Shown piece by piece: positions 15,547 through 22,880 of a DNA stretch of 27,003 bases (position 1 is the stretch's first letter; each line of letters begins with the position of its first letter). This DNA comes from SHZI01 sp964391025 (lineage in GTDB: Bacteria; Pseudomonadota; Gammaproteobacteria; Steroidobacterales; GCA-2729495). Both the position numbers and the translations under genes were made by a program. The stretch is taken from NCBI GenBank assembly GCA_964391025.1, contig CAYMKJ010000052.1, positions 1 through 27,003 of the forward strand, written 5' to 3'. Under the pieces are notes generated by a model. It did not search any database. It was not told the DNA's origin and saw nothing but the letters and a program-made list of their open reading frames with translations.

Positions 15547-16503
15547 CTAGGGGCTGCGCACCATCGACATGATCTGGCCCATGTCGATGGTGCTGGCCTT
15601 CTGCTCAATCTGGGGCAGGTACTGCTGCTGCATCGACCGCCCCTGGCTGGTGAGCTCAGTGAAGGTCTGTTTCAGCACGGCCGTGCTCATCACCCGACCA
15701 CCTGCGTAGTAACGCTTGGCCACCTGCCCGAGCGCGTAGGTCGTCGCGAAGGAAAAGGCGGCCCCCGTCGCTGTACGCCCGATCGAGCCGACCATGCCGC
15801 CGGCCGCCTTGCCAAGGATCCCGCCCAGCAGCTTGCGGCCAATGCCTTCCAGGTACTGACCGGTGAGACCAACCCCAAGTGCGGCCAGCAGGTCCTTGAT
15901 GTGGCCCCGGTCCAGCTCGAAGCCATGGGCCTGGCCGATCCGGTAAACGAGCTTCATCTGCAGGGGGATGATGGCCAGTGACGCCATGGACTGGGGCAAC
16001 AGTTCCAGGGCGCCGTTGAGGATTGAGGCGTTGAGGATGGTGCGGTCCAGCTCGGCGTCGGAGATTCGGGCTGTTGCGGCCACGGGCGCAGCGGCGGTTG
16101 CGGCCACAGTCGGGACCACAGTTGCGGCAAGGGGCGCCGTCGCCATCGCATCGGCCTCTGCAGCCGCGGTGTTCATGGCCGGTTGTCCCAGCCCAAGAGC
16201 CAGCCCAAGGCTGCCGAGAAAGCGGTTTTCTGCGTCATTGCGCAGGCCATCTGAATCGCAGACACCAATAGCAATCTCGTAAGCCAGCTGGCGTAGCCCC
16301 GGGGTGGACAAGGCCGCCGCGGCCGACGCCACGTCGACGCGGCCCAGCAGCACCTCCTGATAGAGGGCGGCGACATTGAGATCGCCACCCAGCGACTCGG
16401 CAACCCGCCGCACTTCATCTCGCTCGCGATCCAGCTTCTGGCTGTCGGCAAACGCCGCCAGCATGGCGATACTCAGCAATGCCTTCATCTCGGTCGGGTT
16501 CAT
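15547..16503 (-). CDS. TerB-like N-terminal domain with DUF697-like membrane-associated C-terminal domain
   Basis: A 318-residue protein. Residues 1-110 are helical and resemble the tellurite-resistance TerB fold, with two similar halves (MLAAFADSQKLDRERDEVRRVAE and IAIGVCDSDGLRNDAENRFLG), each acidic as in the metal-binding TerB core. An alanine/valine/threonine-rich linker spans about 112-150. The C-terminal part (about 155-275) has the DUF697-type pattern IPLQMKLVYRIGQAHG, then a glycine-rich amphipathic stretch LGKAAGGMVGSIGRTATGAAFSF, which may associate with membrane. GGAGG lies nine bases before the ATG. The neighbouring nhaR gene is on the same strand, 45 bp upstream, so they may be co-transcribed. 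The family assignment is from pattern only. Confidence 0.8.
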   Translation of the reverse strand: MNPTEMKALLSIAMLAAFADSQKLDRERDEVRRVAESLGGDLNVAALYQEVLLGRVDVASAAAALSTPGLRQLAYEIAIGVCDSDGLRNDAENRFLGSLGLALGLGQPAMNTAAAEADAMATAPLAATVVPTVAATAAAPVAATARISDAELDRTILNASILNGALELLPQSMASLAIIPLQMKLVYRIGQAHGFELDRGHIKDLLAALGVGLTGQYLEGIGRKLLGGILGKAAGGMVGSIGRTATGAAFSFATTYALGQVAKRYYAGGRVMSTAVLKQTFTELTSQGRSMQQQYLPQIEQKASTIDMGQIMSMVRSP

Positions 16504-16548
16504 CGGGCTATACCTCCAGGCAACCTGCAGATCCGAAACCTGCAGCGA

Positions 16549-17451
16549 TCATGAAAAAATGTGTTTCCGCGCACCGTCCAGAATCGCAAGTACCGCTGGG
16601 TGCCTGATCCTCCGCTCAACCGAGATTGCGTAAAAGCGCTGCCGCACATCCTTCACGCGACCGATCAGTTGAACGCGATACCGCCGCAGAACCTCCTTCT
16701 CAACCACATCCGGCACCGCGAAGACGCCTCGCCCCTCCTCTCCAGCGATCTTTGCGAGCGAAGCGTCATCCACTTCAGCGATGACCTTCGGCCGTATGTC
16801 CAGGGAGTCGAACCACTGCTCGAGCGCGCGGCGGAGTGCCGAGTTGCCGCCCGGAAGAAGAAAAGGGACGCCTTCGAGTGAGCGGGGGAACCCCCGTCTG
16901 CACGCTCTCGCCAGCTGAGGTGCCGCAAGGAACGCCGTACCACACTCACCGAGTAGATGAGTGAAAGTGCGGACGGCTGTGCCGGCTCCAGCTGGTGCGT
17001 CCGAGAGGATGACATCGACTGAATGCGTGGCCAACTCGCCCATGAACCCCTCCACTCCCCGGTCCTCGCGGCAGATGACGCGAACGTCCTCCTTCAGGAG
17101 GAATGCCGGCTCCAGGATTCGGTAAACGATGGATTTCTGGAGGGCGTCCACGATGCCAACCGTAAGACGGACTGGCCTTCCACTCGGCCGTCCTTTCGCG
17201 GCATGCAGAAGTTCACCCCCCACGGAGAAGATTTCCTCCGCGTAGCGCAAGGCGACATGGCCAAACTCGGTGAGCACCAACTGGCGGCCCTGCCGCTCGA
17301 AGAGCTTGTGACCGAGGATCACTTCAAGCCGATGGATCTGGGCGCTAATCGTTGGATGCTCGCGGTGGAGTTCCTTGCTCGCTCGGGAAATGCTCCCGTG
17401 CTTCGCCACAACCCAGAAGTACCGCAGATGATGGTAATTGAGGAGTTCCAC
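16549..17451 (-). CDS. nhaR: LysR-family regulator, NhaR type
   Basis: A 300-residue LysR-type regulator. The N-terminal winged helix-turn-helix (about 4-64) begins LNYHHLRYFWVVAKHGSISRASKELH, the distinctive NhaR form, and continues PTISAQIHRLEVILGHKLFERQGR. The rest (about 90-295) is the effector-binding domain. NhaR activates sodium/proton antiporter genes in response to sodium in E. coli. No antiporter gene is found in this window. The start is GTG at 17451, without a strong ribosome site. It diverges from the baeRF-type gene across a 130-bp AT-rich gap. Confidence 0.9.
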   Translation of the reverse strand: MELLNYHHLRYFWVVAKHGSISRASKELHREHPTISAQIHRLEVILGHKLFERQGRQLVLTEFGHVALRYAEEIFSVGGELLHAAKGRPSGRPVRLTVGIVDALQKSIVYRILEPAFLLKEDVRVICREDRGVEGFMGELATHSVDVILSDAPAGAGTAVRTFTHLLGECGTAFLAAPQLARACRRGFPRSLEGVPFLLPGGNSALRRALEQWFDSLDIRPKVIAEVDDASLAKIAGEEGRGVFAVPDVVEKEVLRRYRVQLIGRVKDVRQRFYAISVERRIRHPAVLAILDGARKHIFS

Positions 17452-17581
17452 GCCAGTACTTTATCAAGGTTTTCTCTACATATCGTGCCATTTTTTTCAA
17501 TTTCTCCTTATTTCGAACTACGGCTATAAAGGCCTTCGAGGAGCGAATACGGGGCCGTGGCCCCAGAAAGGATGGAATGTC
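17452..17581 (+). promoter_or_regulatory. AT-rich divergent promoter region of nhaR and the baeRF operon
   Basis: This gap is visibly AT-richer than its surroundings, with a run of seven T at about 17491 and a possible -10 TATAAA at 17525-17530 for the plus-strand genes. A perfect inverted repeat GGGGCC-GT-GGCCCC lies at 17551-17564, just ahead of the ribosome site, in the probable 5' untranslated region. It could be an operator or an mRNA hairpin limiting translation. No LysR T-N11-A box stands out with confidence. Confidence 0.45.
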
Positions 17582-18796
17582 ATGCGGGCATGTAAGGATC
17601 AAAGCAGTAGCGCCGTACCGGAGGCCTTGGAGCGGGACAAGCTGCGCAGCAGTATTCATGCCCTGGTCACGCTCGACCAGGACGAGGCGCCAATCGTCAG
17701 TTGCTACGTGGATCGAGGCCTTGGACGCAGAGGTTCGCGCTCCCTGCAGCTCGAACGGAGCCTCCGCACGCTCCGCACGGTGCTGAGCGGGCAGGAGCTG
17801 GGCCACTTCGAGGAGGCAATCGAACGAACCATGCGCTTCCTGGCGACGGACATTCGACCAGCCACGCGAGGGGTAGCAACGTTTTCGCGCGCCGGGACAA
17901 AGCCATTCTTTCTGAGCGAACAACTTCACGTTGCTCTCCCTGACCAGCTGTCGGTGAATGCGAGGCCGGACGTCTATCACCTCGCCGAAATCAAGGACAC
18001 GGACGAGCGCTACGTAGTGCTCATCTCAACCGAGGAACAAGCGCGGATCATTGAGGTCAACCTCGGTTTAGTCACTCGAGAACTCTGGGCCGAGCGGCCG
18101 GAGTTGCGTGAGCACCTGACAAAGGTATCGACCCACCAGCACTACCAGAATCACCAGTGGGACCGTGGGGAACGGTTTCTGAAGGAGAAGATCGGCATCA
18201 TCCAGCGGGTGCTCTCTGCCGGCGGGCGCACGCGCCTCATTCTTGCGGGTGGCCACGAAATGACCGCCCGCATCCGCAAGTGCCTGCCCGCGCATCTGCG
18301 TGCCGCGCTCATGGAGTTCCCACACCCATCGTCGAGCGCTCCGGAAGGGGATCTCCTCGCCGCTACGTTGTCGAGCTTACGCAACGGCGAACGACAGGAG
18401 CCGCTGGATACGGTCGCTGAGCTCGTGAACGCCATCCGGAATGGTGGACTGGGAACCGCCGGCACTGGCGCAGTACTCGATGCGTTGTTGCACTGCCAGG
18501 TGGATGTCCTGGTCATGGACCGGGCCTACGAGCCCGGTCAGGCGTGGAGTTGCAGACACTGCGGATGCGCCGCTGCAACCCCCTCTCCACCGGAACGTTG
18601 CCCCGGCTGCGATTCCAACGACCTCCAATCGGATGACGTCAAAGCCGTTATGGTCAGGCTCGCCGAGGAGCAATCGCTGGAGGTGGAGATCGTCGAAGAC
18701 AGTGACTTGCTCCGAAGACTCGGCGGCGTCGGCTGTCTGCTTAGGTACGCAAGGCCGAAGCAAGTCCGAATGGCCGTACCGGGCAGGAGCGCGTGA
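17582..18796 (+). CDS. eRF1-related protein, baeRF type, with C-terminal zinc ribbon
   Basis: A 404-residue protein of the bacterial/archaeal release-factor-1-like (baeRF) group. The middle region (about 140-245) has the RNase-H-like eRF1 domain 2 pattern, with THQHYQNHQWDRGERFLKEK and LILAGGHEMTARI; the peptide-releasing GGQ motif is absent. The last part (about 270-390) is an L7Ae-like eRF1 domain 3 with an inserted zinc ribbon, C324, C327, C340, C343, then VMVRLAEEQSLEVEIVED and GGVGCLLRY. Such proteins are thought to act on ribosomes, perhaps in rescue or stress, but without peptide release by GGQ. It overlaps the hibernation factor gene by one base, which strongly supports ribosome targeting. 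ATG at 17582 was chosen; the frame upstream lies in the AT-rich promoter region. Confidence 0.8.
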   Translation: MRACKDQSSSAVPEALERDKLRSSIHALVTLDQDEAPIVSCYVDRGLGRRGSRSLQLERSLRTLRTVLSGQELGHFEEAIERTMRFLATDIRPATRGVATFSRAGTKPFFLSEQLHVALPDQLSVNARPDVYHLAEIKDTDERYVVLISTEEQARIIEVNLGLVTRELWAERPELREHLTKVSTHQHYQNHQWDRGERFLKEKIGIIQRVLSAGGRTRLILAGGHEMTARIRKCLPAHLRAALMEFPHPSSSAPEGDLLAATLSSLRNGERQEPLDTVAELVNAIRNGGLGTAGTGAVLDALLHCQVDVLVMDRAYEPGQAWSCRHCGCAAATPSPPERCPGCDSNDLQSDDVKAVMVRLAEEQSLEVEIVEDSDLLRRLGGVGCLLRYARPKQVRMAVPGRSA

Positions 18797-19113
18797 TGGA
18801 GGTGACCATTTCCGCAAAGGGAATTGCGGTCGATGACATTTTTCGCGCCTACGTCGATCGCCGCCTGCGGTTTGCACTGGGCCGTTTCGGAAGTCACATT
18901 AAACGGGTGATGGTGCGATTTGCCGATACCAACGGGCCACGCGGTGGCCTGGACAAACGCTGTCAGATCAACGTCGCTCTACAGCCATCCGGCAGCGTCC
19001 GGATCGAGGACTTCGACCTGGACTTGCGCCCCGTCGTTGATCGCGCCGCCACCCGGGCAGCAAGCGCCATCGAACGCGAACTGCAGCGGCGGCGAGACGC
19101 CCGCCGCCTGTGA
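18796..19113 (+). CDS. hpf: Short ribosome hibernation promoting factor (HPF/RaiA family)
   Basis: A 105-residue single-domain protein. It begins MEVTISAKGIAVDDIFRAYVDRRLRFALGRFG, the typical first strand and helix of the family, and continues with KRVMVRFADTNGPRGG, CQINVALQPSG and a basic C-terminal helix (AASAIERELQRRRDARRL). It lacks the C-terminal dimerisation domain of long HPF. Family members bind the 30S decoding region and silence ribosomes in stationary phase. The ATG at 18796 shares one base with the upstream stop (TGATG); a GTG directly before it at 18793 is possible. The conserved basic residues near the C terminus that contact rRNA appear to be present. Confidence 0.85.
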   Translation: MEVTISAKGIAVDDIFRAYVDRRLRFALGRFGSHIKRVMVRFADTNGPRGGLDKRCQINVALQPSGSVRIEDFDLDLRPVVDRAATRAASAIERELQRRRDARRL

Positions 19114-19163
19114 CTTGACCGCTGACCCGATTCGGACGTCCCACTTCCTGGAGACCAAACATC

Positions 19164-19382
19164 ATGACCACACATCGATCACGATTATCAGGGGACGACT
19201 ACCTTCCCCATCAGAAAGCACGACTGAGAAGTGCACGTGCGTGGGAGGACGTAGAGCGTGCAGAGAATGAGGGCCTGAAGGCCCGTGATTGCCTGCCCTG
19301 TCCGAAGTGCGGGATGGCGCTAGAAACCGTAACCCTTCAGGGAGTCAGGATCGAGCATTGCTTCTCGTGCACCGGGACCTGA
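19164..19382 (+). CDS. Tiny zinc-ribbon protein (TFIIB-type zinc finger)
   Basis: A 72-residue protein with a charged N-terminal helix (about 16-40, KARLRSARAWEDVERAENEG) and a C-terminal zinc ribbon with C46-x2-C49 and C66-x2-C69. The ribbon matches the zf-TFIIB pattern CPxCG...L...GV.I..C..C.G. In that family the second knuckle is usually followed by GIWLD and more sequence; here the protein stops three residues after C69. The frames beyond the stop do not restore the family pattern. GGAG lies about 10 bases before the ATG. It sits 50 bp after hpf and 70 bp before the nucleotidyltransferase. Function unknown; nucleic-acid or ribosome binding is plausible given neighbours. Confidence 0.7.
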   Translation: MTTHRSRLSGDDYLPHQKARLRSARAWEDVERAENEGLKARDCLPCPKCGMALETVTLQGVRIEHCFSCTGT

Positions 19383-19452
19383 CGATACGAGCGGGACCTC
19401 GAGTAGCCCGCCCACTCATATCCGCATACCACAGGCCAGGAGCCACGTACTC

Positions 19453-20445
19453 ATGAGCAGCCGACCGAACATCTGGGCAATCGTACTTGCGGCCGGCGAC
19501 GGCACGAGGTTGGCGTCTCTCGCGACTGACGACCGCGGTAATGTGGTTCCAAAGCAGTTCTGTTCGCTGAACGGGGGTCCCTCGCTGCTGAGGAAAACCC
19601 TCCAGCGGGCGCTGCGTATCGTGCCTCGTTCTCAGGTGTGCGCAGTAGTAACTCGAAAGCACGAGCCCTACTGGCGACCTATGCTTCGGTCCCTGCCTCC
19701 TGCGAACGTGATCGTCGAGCCGCGTAACTGCGGCACGGCCAATGGTGTCTTACATGGCGTTTTGCGCATCATCGAGCGCGACCCGCACGCGCGCATCGTC
19801 TTCCTGCCGGCCGATCATCACGTACGCAATGAGCGGCCACTCGCAGAATCTGTTCGTACAGCGGCGGCGTCGAGTGCCCACGAAGGCCTTGTGCTCATCG
19901 GCATTGAGCCCGACGAGGTGGATCCTGAACTTGGCTATATCGTTCCCGGCGCGTCGCTTCGCGACGGCACCCGCCGTGTTGAGGAGTTCATCGAGAAACC
20001 GCCCCATACCATTGCCCACGATCTCATCGCTCGCGGCGCACTCTGGAACAGCTTCATCTTCGCGGCCCACGCGGCGAGCTTGATTGGGCTCATGCGCGCC
20101 CGCTTGCCAGCGATTGTTGACGGCATGGCGATGGCTCGCGAGGCCGATGTGCGCCGCGGGCAGGGCACAGCGGCGCTCGAAGAGTTCTACCACTCCCTCC
20201 CCACACTGGACTTCTCGCGCTCTGTCGTGCAGGACGCCGCACTTGAACTCCGCGTTGTAACCGCACGCGCCTGCGGGTGGACGGATCTCGGCACACCGCG
20301 CCGCGTGGCGGAGGTCCTGCAGCGCCAGCGGCTGGGCTCGGCCCGTAGAGCATTTGTGGGCGTACGGTCGGTCCGGGCGTTTGTCGATCTCGCGGCAAAT
20401 CTTGCCCGACTTTCGCTCGCCAGCTTACCTTCGAAAGGAGCCTAG
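19453..20445 (+). CDS. Mannose-1-phosphate guanylyltransferase-like nucleotidyltransferase
   Basis: A 330-residue sugar-phosphate nucleotidyltransferase. The N-terminal signature IVLAAGDGTRLASL with downstream VPKQF is the nucleotide-binding loop and lysine; VIVEPRNCGTANGVLHGVL and FLPADHHV match the GDP-mannose type (usually EPxxRNTAPA and PADH); GYIVPG and EEFIEKP are also conserved, and WNSFIF ends the sugar site. It lacks the C-terminal isomerase domain of bifunctional ManC/AlgA, as in the shorter ManC1/GMP class. It would make GDP-mannose for polysaccharide or glycoconjugate. No other sugar gene is nearby, so its presence in a stress operon is unexpected. The stop is one base before the GTG of the CBS gene. 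Confidence 0.82.
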   Translation: MSSRPNIWAIVLAAGDGTRLASLATDDRGNVVPKQFCSLNGGPSLLRKTLQRALRIVPRSQVCAVVTRKHEPYWRPMLRSLPPANVIVEPRNCGTANGVLHGVLRIIERDPHARIVFLPADHHVRNERPLAESVRTAAASSAHEGLVLIGIEPDEVDPELGYIVPGASLRDGTRRVEEFIEKPPHTIAHDLIARGALWNSFIFAAHAASLIGLMRARLPAIVDGMAMAREADVRRGQGTAALEEFYHSLPTLDFSRSVVQDAALELRVVTARACGWTDLGTPRRVAEVLQRQRLGSARRAFVGVRSVRAFVDLAANLARLSLASLPSKGA

Positions 20446-20446
20446 T

Positions 20447-20884
20447 GTGACTGTTCAGCGCATTCTTAACCTGCAGCACAACCATCCGGCGACGTGTATC
20501 GCACCTGATGCCGCGATCGCCGACGTCTTGCACGTCCCAGAGTTTGAGGACGTTGGCGCTTTGGTGGTGAGCAGCGACGGCAGAATGGTAGAGGGCATTA
20601 TTTCGGAGCGCGATATCGTGTGTGCCCTTCGTAGTGCGGGACCGGAGCTGCTGAGAAAACCCGTACGAGACCTGATGACTGTCGGGGTTGTCACCTGCAC
20701 TCCAGAAGATCGTGCGTTGGGTATAATGTCGTTGATGGTATCCCGGCATGTCCGTCACGTGCCTGTAGTGACAGACGGCAGCCTGGTAGGCATGGTGAGC
20801 ATGCACGACTTGCTCGAGCTACGGCTGAAGGAAGTTCAGGACGAAGCGGATGCGATGCGTAGCTACATTACTGGAACTGCGTGA
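20447..20884 (+). CDS. Protein of two CBS domains
   Basis: A 145-residue protein made of a tandem CBS pair (about 7-65 and 77-135). The second repeat's GIMSLMVSRHVRHVPVV...LVGMVSMHDLL is the classic pattern, and the first has ALVVSSDGRMVEGIISERDIV. CBS pairs bind adenosine nucleotides and act as energy sensors, free-standing or as regulators of channels and enzymes. The GTG at 20447 follows the previous stop by one base and has GAAAGGAG about seven bases upstream; the longer frame from 20354 would overlap the previous gene. Its stop overlaps the cation-channel start by four bases (GTGA), which suggests the CBS protein may gate or tune that channel. Confidence 0.9.
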   Translation: MTVQRILNLQHNHPATCIAPDAAIADVLHVPEFEDVGALVVSSDGRMVEGIISERDIVCALRSAGPELLRKPVRDLMTVGVVTCTPEDRALGIMSLMVSRHVRHVPVVTDGSLVGMVSMHDLLELRLKEVQDEADAMRSYITGTA

Positions 20885-21753
20885 CTGTCCTTGAGCGCAA
20901 TAGGCATTCGCCTGTCGAGCCGGGAGGAGAGATTAAGCTGACTTATGCGGGGGCCGGAACGGCCATGCGCGCGCGCCTGCTGACCCTTGTCGAAAAGCCT
21001 GGCTTCCAGCGCTTCATCCTGGCCGTCATCGTGCTCAATGCGATCACACTGGGCCTGGAAACCTGGCCGCCCGCAATGCGGGCTGCCGGCGGGATCATCG
21101 TCGCCATTGATCGCATCGCACTGGCGATCTTTAGCATCGAGGTAACCATGCGCCTGGTGGCCCACGGCCCGCGATTCTTTCGTGATCCCTGGAGCGTGTT
21201 CGACTTCAGTGTGGTGGCGATCGCCCTCATGCCAGCGTCGGGGGGCTTTGCCGTCCTGCGGGCACTGCGGGTGCTGCGAGTCCTGCGGCTGATCTCCTCA
21301 GTGCCGCGCATGCGGCTGGTGGTCGAGGCCCTCCTGGCAGCCATTCCTGGCATCAGCTCCATATTTGCCTTGCTGCTGCTGATCTTCTACGTGGCTGCTG
21401 TGATGGCCACAAAGCTGTTCGGTGCGGCCGGTCCCGAGTGGTTCGGCAGCGTCGCCCGAAGCTTCTTCACCCTGTTCCAGATCATGACGCTGGAGGGCTG
21501 GGCGGACATCGCCCGCGCGCTGATGGTAACGGTGCCCTGGGCCTGGGCGTTCTTCGTGCCGTTTATCCTGATCGTGACGTTTACCGTTCTGAACCTGTTC
21601 ATTGCCGTGGTGGTCAGCGCCATGCAGTCGGTGCACGACGCGGAACTGGCGCGAGAGAACCAGGTAGCCAACCGCGAGCGGACCGAGATCCTGTCGGAAC
21701 TCCGCGAACTGAAGCGCGAAGTGCGTCAACTGCGGGGCGCATCCAGTGACTGA
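20881..21753 (+). CDS. Single-domain voltage-gated cation channel (BacNav family)
   Basis: A 290-residue six-helix channel that assembles as a tetramer. Numbering is from GTG 20881. S1 is at about 43-60, S2 70-94, S3 105-118. S4 carries arginines every third residue (R127, R130, R133, R136), the voltage sensor. S5 is at 158-180 and S6 at 220-250. The pore loop reads TLEGWAD (203-209). Known sodium-selective relatives have TLESW; glycine in the fourth position is found in calcium-channel filters, so calcium permeability is possible. A charged heptad-like tail (255-286) may form the usual C-terminal coiled coil. GTG overlaps the CBS stop by four bases. A strong GGGAGGAG at 20923 points instead to a CTG at 20938 in frame; ATG at 20965 is a third choice. 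Confidence 0.9.
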   Translation: MTVLERNRHSPVEPGGEIKLTYAGAGTAMRARLLTLVEKPGFQRFILAVIVLNAITLGLETWPPAMRAAGGIIVAIDRIALAIFSIEVTMRLVAHGPRFFRDPWSVFDFSVVAIALMPASGGFAVLRALRVLRVLRLISSVPRMRLVVEALLAAIPGISSIFALLLLIFYVAAVMATKLFGAAGPEWFGSVARSFFTLFQIMTLEGWADIARALMVTVPWAWAFFVPFILIVTFTVLNLFIAVVVSAMQSVHDAELARENQVANRERTEILSELRELKREVRQLRGASSD

Positions 21754-21801
21754 CTTTCTGATTGCCACACCCTTCTGCAGACCCGCCCGGAGATCATTCC
21801 A

Positions 21802-22839
21802 GTGACAACAGGTACGCCCACCATGTGGGCCTTTTTCATCGCCTTCGTGATAGTGGCGCTGCTCGTGGACTTCACTGCGATGAAGACCCAGGGCGCGCAC
21901 CGGGTTGGCATGCGGGAGGCGGCCATCTGGTCGCTGATCTGGGTGCTGGTCTCGTTCCTGTTTGTCGGCTGGCTCTGGTGGTACCTGGGTGGCGCGACGG
22001 GCGAGCCACTGGCGAACCAGAAGGCGCTGGAATTCGTCACGGGCTACCTGGTCGAGAAGGCGCTGGCCGTCGACAATATTTTTGTCTTCCTGATGATCTT
22101 CACCTACTTCGCGGTGCCTCCCGAGTACCAGAAGCGCGTCCTGATGATCGGCATCCTGGGCGCTATGGTGCTGCGTGCTGGCCTGATCCTGGTCGGCGCG
22201 TGGCTCCTGGCGAAGTTCCACTGGCTGCTCTACGTATTCGGTGCCTTCCTCGTGCTGACCGCCATCAAGATGTGGTGGGCGGCCGGTCAGGAGCCGGATC
22301 TCGGGAACAATCCGGCACTGAAGTGGATCAACCGGCAGATGAAGATCGCCAGCCGCTACGACGGTGAGAAGTTCTTCACCATCGAGAACGGGGTGCGGGT
22401 CGCGACGCCGCTGTTTGTGGTGATCCTGATGATTGGCATCGTTGACGTCATCTTCGCAGTCGACTCCATTCCGGCGATTTTTGCGATCACCACCGACCCG
22501 TTCATCGTCCTGACCTCCAACGTGTTCGCCATTCTCGGCTTGCGAGCCATGTACTTCCTGCTGGCCGGCATGCACGAGAAGTTCCACCTCTTGTCTTACG
22601 GCCTCGCGCTGGTCCTCGCCTTCATCGGCACGAAGATGCTGCTGATCGACATCTACAAGATTCCGGTCGCCTGGTCACTCAGCGCCACGGTGGCCATCCT
22701 CGCGGCGACGATGGTGTTGTCGCTGTACATACCGCCGCCGGATAAGCCCGCCCGGCCGGGCAAGAGCAGCCTTGCGGGGGCGCCGTCGGCGAGGCTACGG
22801 GCAGCGAAGCAGGCGGCCGCGGAGCGCCACCGGAGCTGA
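21802..22839 (+). CDS. TerC/Alx-family integral membrane protein
   Basis: A 345-residue protein with about nine membrane helices. The TerC signatures are present: EKALAVDNIFVFLMIF (about 84-99) and VDVIFAVDSIPAIFAI (about 214-229), each with acidic residues thought to bind divalent metal, and ILGLRAMYFLL. The family (Alx, TerC, MeeF/MeeY) is linked to manganese export and tellurite resistance. The length and the acidic pairs match Alx. GTG at 21802 was chosen, with GGAG 8-11 bases upstream; ATG at 21823 is an alternative. The last 35 residues are basic and low complexity. It lies 48 bp after the channel gene and likely ends the operon; no manganese riboswitch fits in that gap. Confidence 0.92.
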   Translation: MTTGTPTMWAFFIAFVIVALLVDFTAMKTQGAHRVGMREAAIWSLIWVLVSFLFVGWLWWYLGGATGEPLANQKALEFVTGYLVEKALAVDNIFVFLMIFTYFAVPPEYQKRVLMIGILGAMVLRAGLILVGAWLLAKFHWLLYVFGAFLVLTAIKMWWAAGQEPDLGNNPALKWINRQMKIASRYDGEKFFTIENGVRVATPLFVVILMIGIVDVIFAVDSIPAIFAITTDPFIVLTSNVFAILGLRAMYFLLAGMHEKFHLLSYGLALVLAFIGTKMLLIDIYKIPVAWSLSATVAILAATMVLSLYIPPPDKPARPGKSSLAGAPSARLRAAKQAAAERHRS

Positions 22840-22880
22840 CCTGCCGCGACCGTGTTCTGGTCCGGGTCGTAAGGCGCCCT

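Noticed and set aside
16522..16545. Direct repeat AACCTGCAG in the nhaR 3' gap
   Set aside because: Two 9-bp copies only, no promoter context; likely chance.
17582..18796. True translation release factor
   Set aside because: The GGQ motif needed for peptide release is absent, so a bacterial baeRF-type role is preferred.
21754..21801. Manganese riboswitch (yybP-ykoY type) ahead of the TerC gene
   Set aside because: The 48-bp gap is too short and shows no conserved loops.
21298..22587. Minus-strand open frame of 429 codons opposite the channel and TerC genes
   Set aside because: Its sequence is the mirror of membrane-helix codons (rich in H, Q, D, E) and both sense genes are unmistakable.
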